In this document: positions 35,432-45,386 of the stretch, one piece after another
How the letters are laid out: the number at the start of each line of letters is the position of its first letter
Position numbering within the stretch: the first letter of the stretch is position 1
Assembly (NCBI GenBank): GCA_034769895.1
Contig: CM068369.1
Location: 427,453,479 to 427,517,478 of the forward strand
From: Magicicada septendecula
Taxonomy: Eukaryota; Arthropoda; Insecta; Hemiptera; Cicadidae
Reading direction: 5' to 3'
Length of the DNA: 64,000 nucleotides
Notes under the pieces: generated by a model
What the model saw: the letters and a program-made list of their open reading frames with translations, nothing else
What the model was told of the DNA's origin: nothing
Databases searched by the model: none
Program-made: the position numbers and the translations under genes

Positions 35432-37278
35432 ACTTCCATATTCCTTAAGGAATAGAAGTATGGTGATGGCAAAAAAAATCGTGTTCGAGATTATTGCAGA
35501 TTCTGATTCTACTACACTCAAAACATGAAAAAAAGTCGTTTTCCGAAAAGTGTCTGTGTCTGTAGATTTTTTTTCTATGGCAAACGATAACTGCCGCAAA
35601 TTCAAACAGAATCAAATAATTTTTTGCATACAGCCCTGATTTGTAGAGTACTCACGACCTATTGTTTTTGGTGAAGATCGGTTGAGGGAAAGGGGTAGTT
35701 TACTTGCAACGGTTTTTTTTATCAAGGGAAATTTTTTTTTTTGGCAAACGATAACAGCCGTAAATTCAAACAGAATCAAATAATGTTTCGCATACAGCCC
35801 TGAATTGTAGAGTTCTCAAGACCTATTGTTTTTGGTGAAGATCGGTTAAGGGAAAGGGGTAGTTTACCTGTAACGTTTTATGTTTTAACAAGGGTATTTC
35901 CTATGGCAAACGATAACAGCCGCAAATTCAAACAGAATCAAAAGATTATTTGCATACAGCCCTAAATTGTAGAGTTCTCAAGACCTATTGTTTTTGGTGA
36001 AGATCGGTTAAGGGAAAGGGGTAGTTTACCTGCAACGTTTTTTTAACAAGGGTATTTTCTATGGCAAACGATAACAGCCGCAAATTCAAACAGAATCAAA
36101 TAATTTTCTGCATGCAGCCCTGATTTGTAGAGTACTCAAGACCTATTGTTTTTGGTGAAGATCGGTTGAGGGGAAGGGGTAGTTTACCTGCAACATTTTT
36201 TATCAAGCCTATTTTCTATGGCAAACGATAACAGCCGCAAATTCAAACAGAATCAAATAATTTTTTGCATACGTCAGTGAATTGTAGAGGACTCAAGGCC
36301 TTTAGATTTTGGTGAAGATCGGTTAAGGGGAAGGGGTAGTTTACCTGCAACCTTTTACGTTTTAACAAGAGTAAAGTACTTGAAAAATTATTTAAACTTT
36401 TTGAAACAATGGTAATTGTTGAAAATAAAATAATTTTGTTTTCAGGTAACAAAAATAAAGTCATTTTGATTATAAAATATAAATATTTACAACAAGAAAA
36501 GAATTTTCAGTTTTCAAAATTTAAATATATTTTTATAAAACAATGGGTTCTTCATTGAGGTGGGGACCATGTCACTCACTCCATCTCAAGCCTCTCCCAT
36601 TTTGCAGAAAAAGAGGACCCTGTCAAGGCTGATACTTTGACGACAGTGACAGGGCTTTCCACCAAATTCAGCAGAGTTACAGGTAGGCCCAACTCTGATT
36701 GGCTCCTCAGATTTCCCCAGCGTTAGTAGGTTCTATGAAAATATTTTATTTCAAAAATGATTTTAAATATAAATCTTAGATATGTTTTATAAATCTCATG
36801 TTTTATGTTTTAACATGGGTAATTTTTTATATGACGAACCATAACTGCCGTAAATTCAAACAGAATCAAATAATTTTTTTACATATGTGCCTGAGCTATA
36901 GAGAACTCAATGTCTGTTGATTTTGGTGAAGATCGGTTACGGGGAAAGGGCAGTTTACCAGAAACATTTTTTGTTGTAACATGAGTAAAGTACTTAATTT
37001 TGATAAAGTATCCTGATAAGATCTTAATAATCCACTGTAGAAACGTAGATGAAATATCTATAAATGAAGAGGCTAGTTGAACGGGCTGGGGGTAATTTTC
37101 TATAAATCAAAATTATAGTTGAAGGGGGAGGGGATATTTTTTTTTATATGTGTACTACGTTATTGGCAACAAAGAAGTATTTTTTTGTTAAAATTCCTTC
37201 CCTGGCTGTTTGGCTGAAAATGATTTTAAATATAAATCTTAGAATATGGAAGTCATGTATGGTTCTCCATACCGATAT
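35432..37278 (-). mobile_element. Helentron-like element, copy 2, inverted relative to copy 1
   Basis: The same element in opposite orientation, 48 bp of LTR away from copy 1. Its terminal stem-loop, tail and five good plus one degenerate array units can be read in reverse from 35432 to about 36990. Its other end (37224-37278) mirrors 33055-33115. Between about 36400 and 36800 it holds sequence absent from copy 1, including an exon-like piece. Confidence 0.7.
36608..36682 (+). other. Exon-like 75-bp segment inside copy 2, possible captured gene fragment
   Basis: A pyrimidine-rich acceptor (ctctcccattttgcag) precedes it and a donor (ACAG then gtaggc) follows. One frame is open across it and reads EDPVKADTLTTVTGLS then TKFSRVT. 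The surrounding 36540-36720 is less AT-rich than the rest. Helitron-group elements are known to pick up gene pieces. The source gene is not recognised. Confidence 0.4.
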
Positions 37279-37765
37279 TTTAATGAGTATAACGAAACAA
37301 GTAACTTTGAATTCAATACTGCAGTTTTAAAATACATTTGTTTAAAAGATTAACATCCAGAATAAAGCAAATGCTATATAGAGGTCAAAGCATGGTAAAA
37401 AGGCGGAAGTCATGAAGCCGCCATTTTGATAATTGTTTAGATGAGAAATGACTCCAATTGTGCATAACATAAAAATATTGAAAATAAAATAAATCATAGA
37501 GTGTTCAACTACATGTTGTGCAAATGGTTATTTCGAAAACCCGACTACCTCTGCCTTTTCGCTTAACGAAGCCCTGGACCCGAAAGATAAAATTAATGCT
37601 GATAATAAAGCCACATGTTTACACCGGATGTATGGTGAGTACTGTTTTATTGACAATTAAAAAACATAAAAATAACTTGTCATATTTGTATAAGATATGT
37701 AAGTTAACAGATGTCGCCCAAAACTAGGGACACTATTTATTTGTATAATGTTTAAAAAGTTAACA

Positions 37766-39318
37766 GTCCGTTTACCAGTACTTCTCATTGAAACATAGAA
37801 ACCCTGACTTTTCACTAAAAGTAGGCGAGAACTTTCTACAGAAATCTGAAAATACTCATTACCTGGGTGTTAACCTGGATAATAAGCTTAACTGGACACA
37901 CCACATTGACAGCATAACTAAGAAGGTAAACAAACGAACAAACCTTATAAAACGTCTCACCGGAGTATCATGGGGATGTTCACAAGAAGTTCTAAACATG
38001 ACGTACAGAACATAAATCAAGCCAGTTATAACTTATGGCAGTGAAGGAACCATCACAAGCACTACTGCAAATGAAGGCATACTAGAACGTTTGCAGAGCA
38101 ACATCCTAAGACTCATCACAGGCGGCGTCAAATCAACTCCAGTTACAGCATTACAACTATATACAGGCAACAAACCAATAACAGAGGAAATTAAGCAACA
38201 GGCAGCACTGCTAAACCTCAGAATTAAATCACTACCTGAGAAGTCATGGGTTCATGAGAGGATGGAACCACAGAGACTCAAAATGCAAAAGATCTGGCTA
38301 AACCAAAGTAGCAACTACCTTCAATACCACAGCATACCAACAGCAGTTAATAAAGTGATCCCCTTGGAAAATCCACTCGATTTTCATAGGTATGAAGTAC
38401 ATCTCAGTCTGATAGAAGATGTTAAGAAGAAGACAAGATCTCCAGAAGAACTAAAACTGATAACGCTAACAACCATCAATGAGAGATTTCCGGAGGAAAA
38501 CTGGCTACGTGTATACACTGATGGATCCTTGCTGGATAAAGTGGGTTGTGCTGGAGCAGGAGTGTTCTCCTCATTGTTTTCTCACTACATTGCAGTGGGA
38601 CAAAATAAATCAAGTTATGACGCTGAAGTAGAGGCTATCAAAGTGGCATTGCAAAACCTCATTTGGAGGCCAAATTCCTTTTCAAAAGCTGTCCTTTTAG
38701 TGGACTCTAAGTCTGCCATCCAGGCAACATTCTCTAATACAGGAGCAACATCCAGGAGCACACTGGAAGCAAGACGACTCACCAGGCAGCTTACAGCACT
38801 TAACAAGGAGATAGTTATTCAGTGGATCCCATCTCACATAGGCATCTTGGGAAATGAGACAGCGGACACCTTGGCAAAGCGAGGGACAATGCTCTACCAC
38901 CGGGAAAGTACCCATGACTTCAGCACCCTAAGAAGACTGATGACAAGGAAAACAAACTCTCGCTTCCTGGAAGAAGCAAGAAACATCAGAAAGAAAAACA
39001 TGGTCAAGGATTGAACAGTTATGGAATAACAACTGTAGAAAACCCAGGAAGGAAGCAGTCACCAACTTTAGACTGGAGACTGGCCATGACTGTCTCTCAG
39101 CGCATCTCTACAAATTAAAAATTTCCACTACAGAAGAATGTGTATTGTGCAGGAGAGAATACTCAAAAATGAACAAAAATCATCTATTGGAGTGAAGCTG
39201 AACCGGGAAATGCAAGAACTCAGAAATTACAGTGGTCTTTATTGGGAAGCTCGGTACCAAATGGGTTAAATGTACCAAGGGGGAGCCATTGGAAAACAAC
39301 AACAACAACAACAACAAC
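37766..39318 (+). pseudogene. LINE ORF, 3' part: RT thumb, RNase H and Cys/His knuckle
   Basis: Coding resumes after element B (NTHYLGVNLDNKLNWTHHI, then VITYGSEG). RNase H follows with YTDGS, the acidic DAEVEAIK, VDSKSA and QWIPSHIGILGNETADTLAK. A frameshifted tail reads GHDCLSAHLYKL and CVLCRREYSKMNKNH, the usual C-terminal knuckle region. Stops and frame changes interrupt it. The element ends in an (AAC)n tail next to the target duplication at 39319. Confidence 0.85.
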
Positions 39319-39330
39319 ATGTTTACAGTT

Positions 39331-40911
39331 TTGAGTGAGTTGATAACAACAATAATATTTTATTTGATAAAGTAACTGACATTATTGAAAATAATGTAAT
39401 TAAATTAATTTGAGGTAATTAATTTAAATTAATGGAAAAATGGATTTAAATGAATTTAAAGTGTGATAAAAGTTGGATTTTGGGTAACGATTTTTTTTTA
39501 ATAAAACAGTAATTGATTTCAGTAAATGGGTGTTAGAATTAGGTAATGAAATTAAACCCGGTCAGTTAGTTTTGGATGGGTATTAGACAACAAGAATTTC
39601 TGGAGGTAAAGTGAAATAAACACGGGTCAGTAGGGATGACACAGCAGTGAGAGTGAATATATATAGAGGGAAAGGGAGTAATGAAAGTAAATAGTGAATA
39701 TGGGAGAAAGGGTACATAAGTTTTGTAGTGAGGGTGGCGTTGTAGGGAGTCCCCAACGTAAAGCATTGTGGCGGGTCGGGAAAAGTTTTAAATGGGGTTT
39801 GGCATTTACCTGGAAAGGGCCAGGAACTAATAAAGGCGTGAGTATAGGGTATGGGAACACACATCCTACGTACAAAAGAAGTGAAGTTATAAGGTGCCCT
39901 ATTTTGAAAGAAGAGGTTTAAGTAGAGTTAGAGAAAAGGTTGGAGGGAAATATTATTGAGAGAACAGTGTCAACCTATTTAAACCATTGGTAGTGGTTGA
40001 TAAAGAAGAAGGTGAGAGTGGGGTTAGGTTTAAATACCCGTAGAATAAAACAGATTATTATTGCTGAAAAGATAATCACCCGTTTATTGATAAATAAAAA
40101 TATGAAATAAAAAATTCATAGTTGAAATGTAATAATAAATGTAACAATTGGAAGATTTAATAGAAAGTCGAAATTAAAGTTGTATTAGGTTTACATGTAC
40201 TCAGTATAAGATTATATTGTTATAATAAGGTATCGGCAGATACATGGTGTGTATGTACACTGTATTTTGTGTATTTAACGTTAATAGTTCTGATTGAATT
40301 TATGGTAATCATGATAATTGATTGTTATTAATTGACATTAATGAAATTGGAGTATGAATTTAAATAATTTGAGCTGAGTTAATTAATTTAACAAATGGAA
40401 AAATGTGTGATAAATCTGAATAATTTATTTTTTGATTTGAAATGGATAATAAATGGCAGACAAGTAAAATTAAATGATTGAAATGTTTAATAGAAATTTA
40501 GAGTTGAAGTCATAGTATAGGCTAATCATTGAATACTATGGTGGTAATGTTTTGTTTGTAATTTTTATGAAAATTCAAAGGGGAAGATTTATTTCAATGT
40601 AAGGATGGTAATGTTTATTTGGAGTGTTTACTATGTTGTATCTTGTTAGACTAAGGATATATGATGTTCAGTTTGATTCAAAATAAGAAACCAGTACTTT
40701 GAAAAAAAAAAACCAGTACGGGCTAAGGGGAACCAAATCAGTTGAGGATATGGTATAGTGAAAGGCCAGTTATTGATGTTTTTATGAATTGTTTCATAGT
40801 CTGGTGATTCAGTGGCCACAATCACCGGACTAGGGGGGTAGGTTACCCATGATTTTAATAAGGATTTACGGAGGGTCAATGGCGCCATATCCTAGCTGGT
40901 CCTTTTAGGTT
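39331..40911 (+). other. Element J interior with decayed pol segment (about 39520-40085)
   Basis: This flank of the LINE is the 3' interior of J. From about 39520 to 40085 it follows, at nucleotide level, the protease-RT stretch of G's pol (about 45860-46410), heavily decayed. Clear words include TTTTGTAGTGAGGGTGGCGT and TTGTGGCGGGT. The remainder is AT-rich and non-coding, with 40247-40325 resembling 4825-4895. J is the oldest LTR element here by nesting. Confidence 0.7.
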
Positions 40912-42094
40912 TGTAATGGGGCGAATTAGGAGGTTCTTTTATTTTATTAATTTGGGTTGATTTGGTTAAAATTGCACAATTCACTTCATATATGTGGCCA
41001 GCCCCAGTTTGAATATAAAGCGTAGTTCTAACCAAGGAGCAGCACGCAATAGCTGTTATGAAATATTTATAAAGGAATGTCGTGCTGTTGACGATAATAC
41101 GATTCCTAGAACTTTGCGTCTGTGTGACGTCCACTCACAAACGCACAAGCACCTGCATCTGCGAAGCGCCTAATCCACGCTAAAGGCTGTGAAATATCGT
41201 CGTCGCACAGCCCACGTAAATCCTGTGTTACCCGTACAGCCACTAAAACTGCGACAACGAAGTCTGTGAACGGCGACGAAATTTGTTCACCTGAGTCAGT
41301 AATGCCCAGCCGTATGTAAGGCAGTCGGACAGTAACATTTTAACCTGCCGGACGCGAATCGTAGTGCGTCCGCCGACTGGACACAAGTTTTCATCATATA
41401 TAGCAAAATGTGAATCAGCAGTGGTGTTGTGGGGAGGCTGCGCCGGCCGGGTGCTGGAATAAACCGTATACACAGAAAAGTTTAATTTCATCATGTAGAA
41501 AGTGGTAACCAAAAATATAACAGTGCAGAACAGAATTAGTGAAGTGAGCGGGCCAAAATCAAATGAATAATAAACTTTCGGGCAGTTAAAGAATACGGGT
41601 CACGTGGCAGCGAAAGGAGTGAAGCCGTCGGGTAACTAGTAACCGTACTTTCAACAAATTTTTATAAAGGGTTTTTGTGCAAACATGTCAATTAAATAAT
41701 GGTAGTTGGTTCTGTAACGGTGTGAATGTGAGTGTAAATAGCAGAGTGGGCTGTCTAATTAAGGTAAGGTGTATTGTAATTCTGTAAGTGTATGTGTAAT
41801 ACCACTATGTAACTAACATCACAAGCTTTATACATTTTCAATGATTTTGGATCATTTGAGCCAAGAGGCCAAATAAATAACAATTTAATACTTAAAGAAA
41901 CTTTTGAAGTATAAAATAAAATTTTAATTAATTTCTCATTAAAAAATGCGTTGCGTAAGTTATTGCGATAACCTATAATCAGATTTGCATTTTAACATTC
42001 GTGTTGCGGACTCTGGCAGAAGGCGAAACGAGGTAGGTGGAAAATAAAATAATTTCATGTATTTGTATTTATTGTAATTGAATAGAGTATTACA
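40912..42094 (+). repeat. Solo LTR of a D/C-type element inside J
   Basis: It begins TGTAATGGGGCGAATTAGGAGG and ends TATTACA, matching the LTR start of D (TGTAACGGGACGAATTTTGAGG). It sits alone, with no interior, flanked by near-identical 4-bp words (ggtt and agtt). J's sequence just upstream of its polypurine hairpin is split by it. LTR-LTR recombination is the usual origin of such a relic. Confidence 0.75.
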
Positions 42095-42103
42095 AGTTTT
42101 AGG

Positions 42104-42155
42104 CAATGAGAGTTTTTCTGTTTCGACAGAAAACCTCTCATAGGGGGGGGGTTAT
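42104..42155 (+). promoter_or_regulatory. Element J polypurine tract with hairpin
   Basis: Outer stem CAATGAGAG/CTCTCAT and inner stem TTTTCTGT/ACAGAAAA closed by TTCG, followed by nine G and the LTR start TGTCACGG at 42156. Confidence 0.8.
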
Positions 42156-42176
42156 TGTCACGGTACAAACCAAGAG

Positions 42177-43385
42177 TGTAGCGGGTCATTTTTGGGTGTT
42201 TTTATTTTTAACCATTTGGGGCATTATTATATTGTTACTTATTTCGTTTTCGGGCGGACTGGTATAATAAATTTGAAAAAACTGTAATTGTATTGTGCAA
42301 CGTTATTTAACAAGCAACAGCACGAGGTTGAGAAACAGAGTTTGGAACAAAAGCGACACGCAATTTCAGTGGTGTAACGGCAGAAGAATTTACCTCCACC
42401 AAAATTCTAAGAACTCTGTGCATGTGTTTTGACGCCCGTATGCAACTCAGCCGGGCGGGGATCGGCACTGACGCCATGAGTGACAACGCAGTTGAGACCA
42501 ACATGGCGCTGGGACGAGAAGTTATTAGTTCTAAGTGACCGGCTACCGGAAAACCAGCGTCAAACTCCGCCTACTGTGAGCGACATCAGCAGAGCAGATG
42601 CCAATATCAGCCTCTGGACACACACACATGCCAGTTATAATCCATGCATAAAATGGTTATGCCACCGCAATTAATCACCAACGGCGACTAAAACCGGATG
42701 GCCGTGACTGCTCATTTCCCGCGACTCGAGGAAAGCACATTGTCCAGTTCGTCACTGACTGTGTCGGCGCCGACACGTGAGCTAAATACGCTCATATAAT
42801 TTCATCAGTATTCAATAATGAAAGTGAAGTAGTTATTGTCAAAATACAGTGACAGGATGGGAGGAGAGTTGTAGAACAATAATAGCCAAATTTGTGATTT
42901 AGTTTCGTCCTTTTCGAGACGTTTTCGACCTACCGCGGGCTGGCCACGAGGTCAAAGAAGAACGCGTTGCCGGTAGTGATTTAAAATCATGTATTCAATT
43001 GGGTAATTGGGGTTTGATAATGGAATGGGAGTAGTGAGTGTGCAATGCTGGGCTGTTCTGTGTTTATGTGTGAAATATATAATTGTTTGTATCTGTATAA
43101 AGGATAAGGTAAGCCATAGTCGATAAGGTGCAAGAGTTGCACAACATGTAACACGAAGTTTTATCAATTCAACATTTCTTATTAATAAAAAAAATCTAAT
43201 TTCTCTTCCATATAATTGAGAGTTAAATTCTTTCAATGCCTTATTTCGTTATGTGTATCGTCAGAGTTCGTCGAACGAAATGGGTTAGTCCACACTATGC
43301 GATCCGGCCAGATCAAGTTGAAAGGTAAGTGGGAGTTGTAATTTGAATAAATTTACTTTATACCAATAAAGATAAAAAAGTTACA
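42177..43385 (+). repeat. Element G 5' LTR
   Basis: It begins TGTAGCGGGTC and ends AAAGTTACA. It is identical in length to the right LTR with two differences seen, which points to a very recent insertion. Confidence 0.95.
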
Positions 43386-43565
43386 ATTGGTGCGGCGTGA
43401 GCAGGATTTAATATAACTGAAGAGGGGTTATTTTAACACCGGCCTACATCTGACGATGCATAGCGAAGTAGGGTTATGAAAGCAAATTGATTTGGTAAAA
43501 CATCAGTTTTGAAATAAAATTACTAATTGACAGTTGTTACGTAAGAAAAAATAGATAAAGTAAAA
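43386..43565 (+). promoter_or_regulatory. Element G primer-binding site and leader
   Basis: Two bases after the LTR, TGGTGCGGCGTGAGCAGGA (from 43388) is in PBS position. It is not the lysine type seen in A and B and I cannot assign the tRNA. Gag starts at 43566. Confidence 0.6.
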
Positions 43566-45378
43566 ATGTCCGAGAATACAGAAAAAAGTAGTATAATAAA
43601 TTCAATTATGAGTGAAAGTGGCCTTGAGTCGCAATCGCTGGATGAAAGTGGTATGTTGAGGGGGGAGACGGGTGCTGTTACAGAAACAGCTGGCGGCAGT
43701 AATGTAATAGTTCATTCCACTCCGATTGCGTCTCAACCACAACCAAACGAAATAGACGTTGATTCGGGGATTCAATTGACCCCCGTTTCAACTAATAAAA
43801 GTAAACAAGCAGAGGAAACAAATATGATGAGCATTATGCTCAGTCAATTCGAAAGAATGAATAATAATTTTGAGACCAAATTTAATGTAATGAATAGTCG
43901 TTTTGATGATAATGATATAATTTTAAATAAGATGAAAAGTGATTTTAACTATAAATTAGACCAATTAACGAACGATTTTAATGAACAGAAAATAAAATGC
44001 GAACAGCAAAATGTTCAAAACGAGATTAATTTTAAAGAAATTAAAGACCAGAATACTCAGTTTCAGCAGAGTATTAATGTGCAATTCGATAACCTGAGTA
44101 GGGCACTAGACAAACATATTGATGAACGTTGTGAAAGTATGAAATTACACCTGTCAGAGTCACTAAATGAGCAATTAGAGTGCCGTGTTTCTGATATAAC
44201 CAATGATATAACTAATAAAGTAGAGAAACAGATCACGGAGCAATATAGCGTAATGAATACAATTTTTGAGAAACAAATAAATGAATGTAATACCAATACC
44301 GAATGTAAGATTGGTTATGCTATGAATCAGATTGAAAATAATAATAGTAAAATAAGAGACATAGAAAATAATTGTAAGATCGAGTTCAAGACCATACATA
44401 ATACAATAAGTGACCTTGAATGTGATAATAACCTTAAATTAATGAATGTTAAAAATGAATTGAGCAAGGCCATCAGCCAACAAGTTAACACTGTTACCGA
44501 GCGGGTAATTATGACTCGTGACGTAAGCAGTGAAGTTGAGTTAGAGATATTCAGTTGTGATAACAAAAAAGTACACCCTATGCAGTTCATAAGCAGAGTG
44601 AGAGAGTTCAATAAGTTCAGTACTAATAACTGGGAAGTCCAATTATTAAAAATTTTAAAATGTTTTAAAGGTAGTTCGGAGATATGGGCCGAGGTACATA
44701 AAACGGAATGGGAGTGTTTTGAAAATTTTGAGTCTGCATTTATAAATAAATATTGGTCTGAAGAAGATCAAGAAGTGTTACGAAGTAGAATCATGGGAAC
44801 AGGGAATTTCGGGGGGGCCCAATAATAATATAACAGGGTATGTGATGAAAATATTTAACGAGGCGAAATACTTAGAACCGCCATTGCCATTTAGATCCTT
44901 TGTGAGGCATATCAGCAAGCATTTGCCGAGGGAAGTACAGATAACACTGATGACAAGGGAGGTAGCTAATATTAGCGAACTAGAGAATATTTTAGATGTG
45001 TTTCAGAATATCCGGGACCAAGAATTGAGTCGCCGTCAGAACCAGCAGAATGGAAATAATGGAGGTAATCAGGGACCGCCGAGGGGACCTACAAATGGAC
45101 CGGCATACCCTAGACGAGAACAAAATAATCGAGGACCCATGTGGACTTGTCCAGCGTGTTCACAAGAGAATTATGCGACACAAAATTTTTGTTTTAGATG
45201 CAGGAGAGAGAGACCGGGTCAGCGACAGGGACCACCACCCGCACAGAACCAGCAGGCATACCAACGAAGGGGAGAGGGCCCAGGAGGAGCACAGAGAGGC
45301 CAAACTCATGAACCGCGAGGAAACCAGCACGAGCGAGGATACAACCATGCAGTGGCGAGCACCTCTGCGGGAAACTAA
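43566..45378 (+). pseudogene. Gag of element G with RanBP2-type zinc finger
   Basis: Domains in order are a Ser/Glu-rich start, a long coiled coil (about residues 85-310), a capsid-like block (NNWEVQLLKILKCFKGSSE...NKYWSEEDQEVL, then FRSFVRHISKHLPREVQI), and an Arg/Gly/Pro/Gln-rich tail. The tail carries W-x-C-x2-C-x3-N-x6-C-x2-C at 45142-45201. This is the RanBP2 finger pattern, where most Gypsy elements have CCHC knuckles. About one break is present. The protein would form the particle shell and bind the genomic RNA. Confidence 0.85.
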
Positions 45379-45386
45379 GAGGGACA

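Larger units (their letters stand above)
7351..37765 (+). mobile_element. LTR element B, gag-only, inserted in the LINE and itself heavily nested
   Basis: The two LTRs (7351-11222 and 32307-37765) both begin TGTGACAG and end GTTAACA. They are flanked by the same 4 bp, gtcc (7347-7350 and 37766-37769), which the LINE supplies. When nested elements are set aside, each LTR is about 1.3 kb. The pair is about 98-99% alike where compared by eye, so the element is fairly young. The interior starts with a primer-binding site at 11225 and a gag-like gene, is interrupted by element C (12650-30410), and resumes to a polypurine tract at about 32299-32306. No pol frame belongs to it. Confidence 0.9.
32307..37765 (+). 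repeat. Element B 3' LTR, interrupted by two Helentron-like elements
   Basis: LTR sequence covers 32307-33057, about 35383-35431, and about 37279-37765. The left LTR of B gives the unbroken order of these three pieces. The end at 37765 is followed by the gtcc target duplication and the LINE. Confidence 0.88.
5017..39318 (+). mobile_element. LINE (APE endonuclease, RT, RNase H), split by LTR element B
   Basis: A non-LTR retrotransposon whose two halves are 5017-7350 and 37770-39318, about 3.9 kb when B is ignored. Exact 12-bp target duplications (ATGTTTACAGTT) flank it at 5005-5016 and 39319-39330. It ends in a short (AAC)n tail and codes for endonuclease, reverse transcriptase, RNase H and a C-terminal Cys/His knuckle. 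That order is typical of the I/LOA/R1 group of LINEs. No ORF1 is present: only about 100 bp precede the endonuclease frame. It is dead (internal stops and frameshifts) and sits inside element J. Confidence 0.85.

Noticed and set aside
33055-37278. One large inverted-repeat transposon spanning both halves
   Set aside because: The 48 bp at its centre are normal LTR sequence of B in the right place, so two separate insertions are the better reading.
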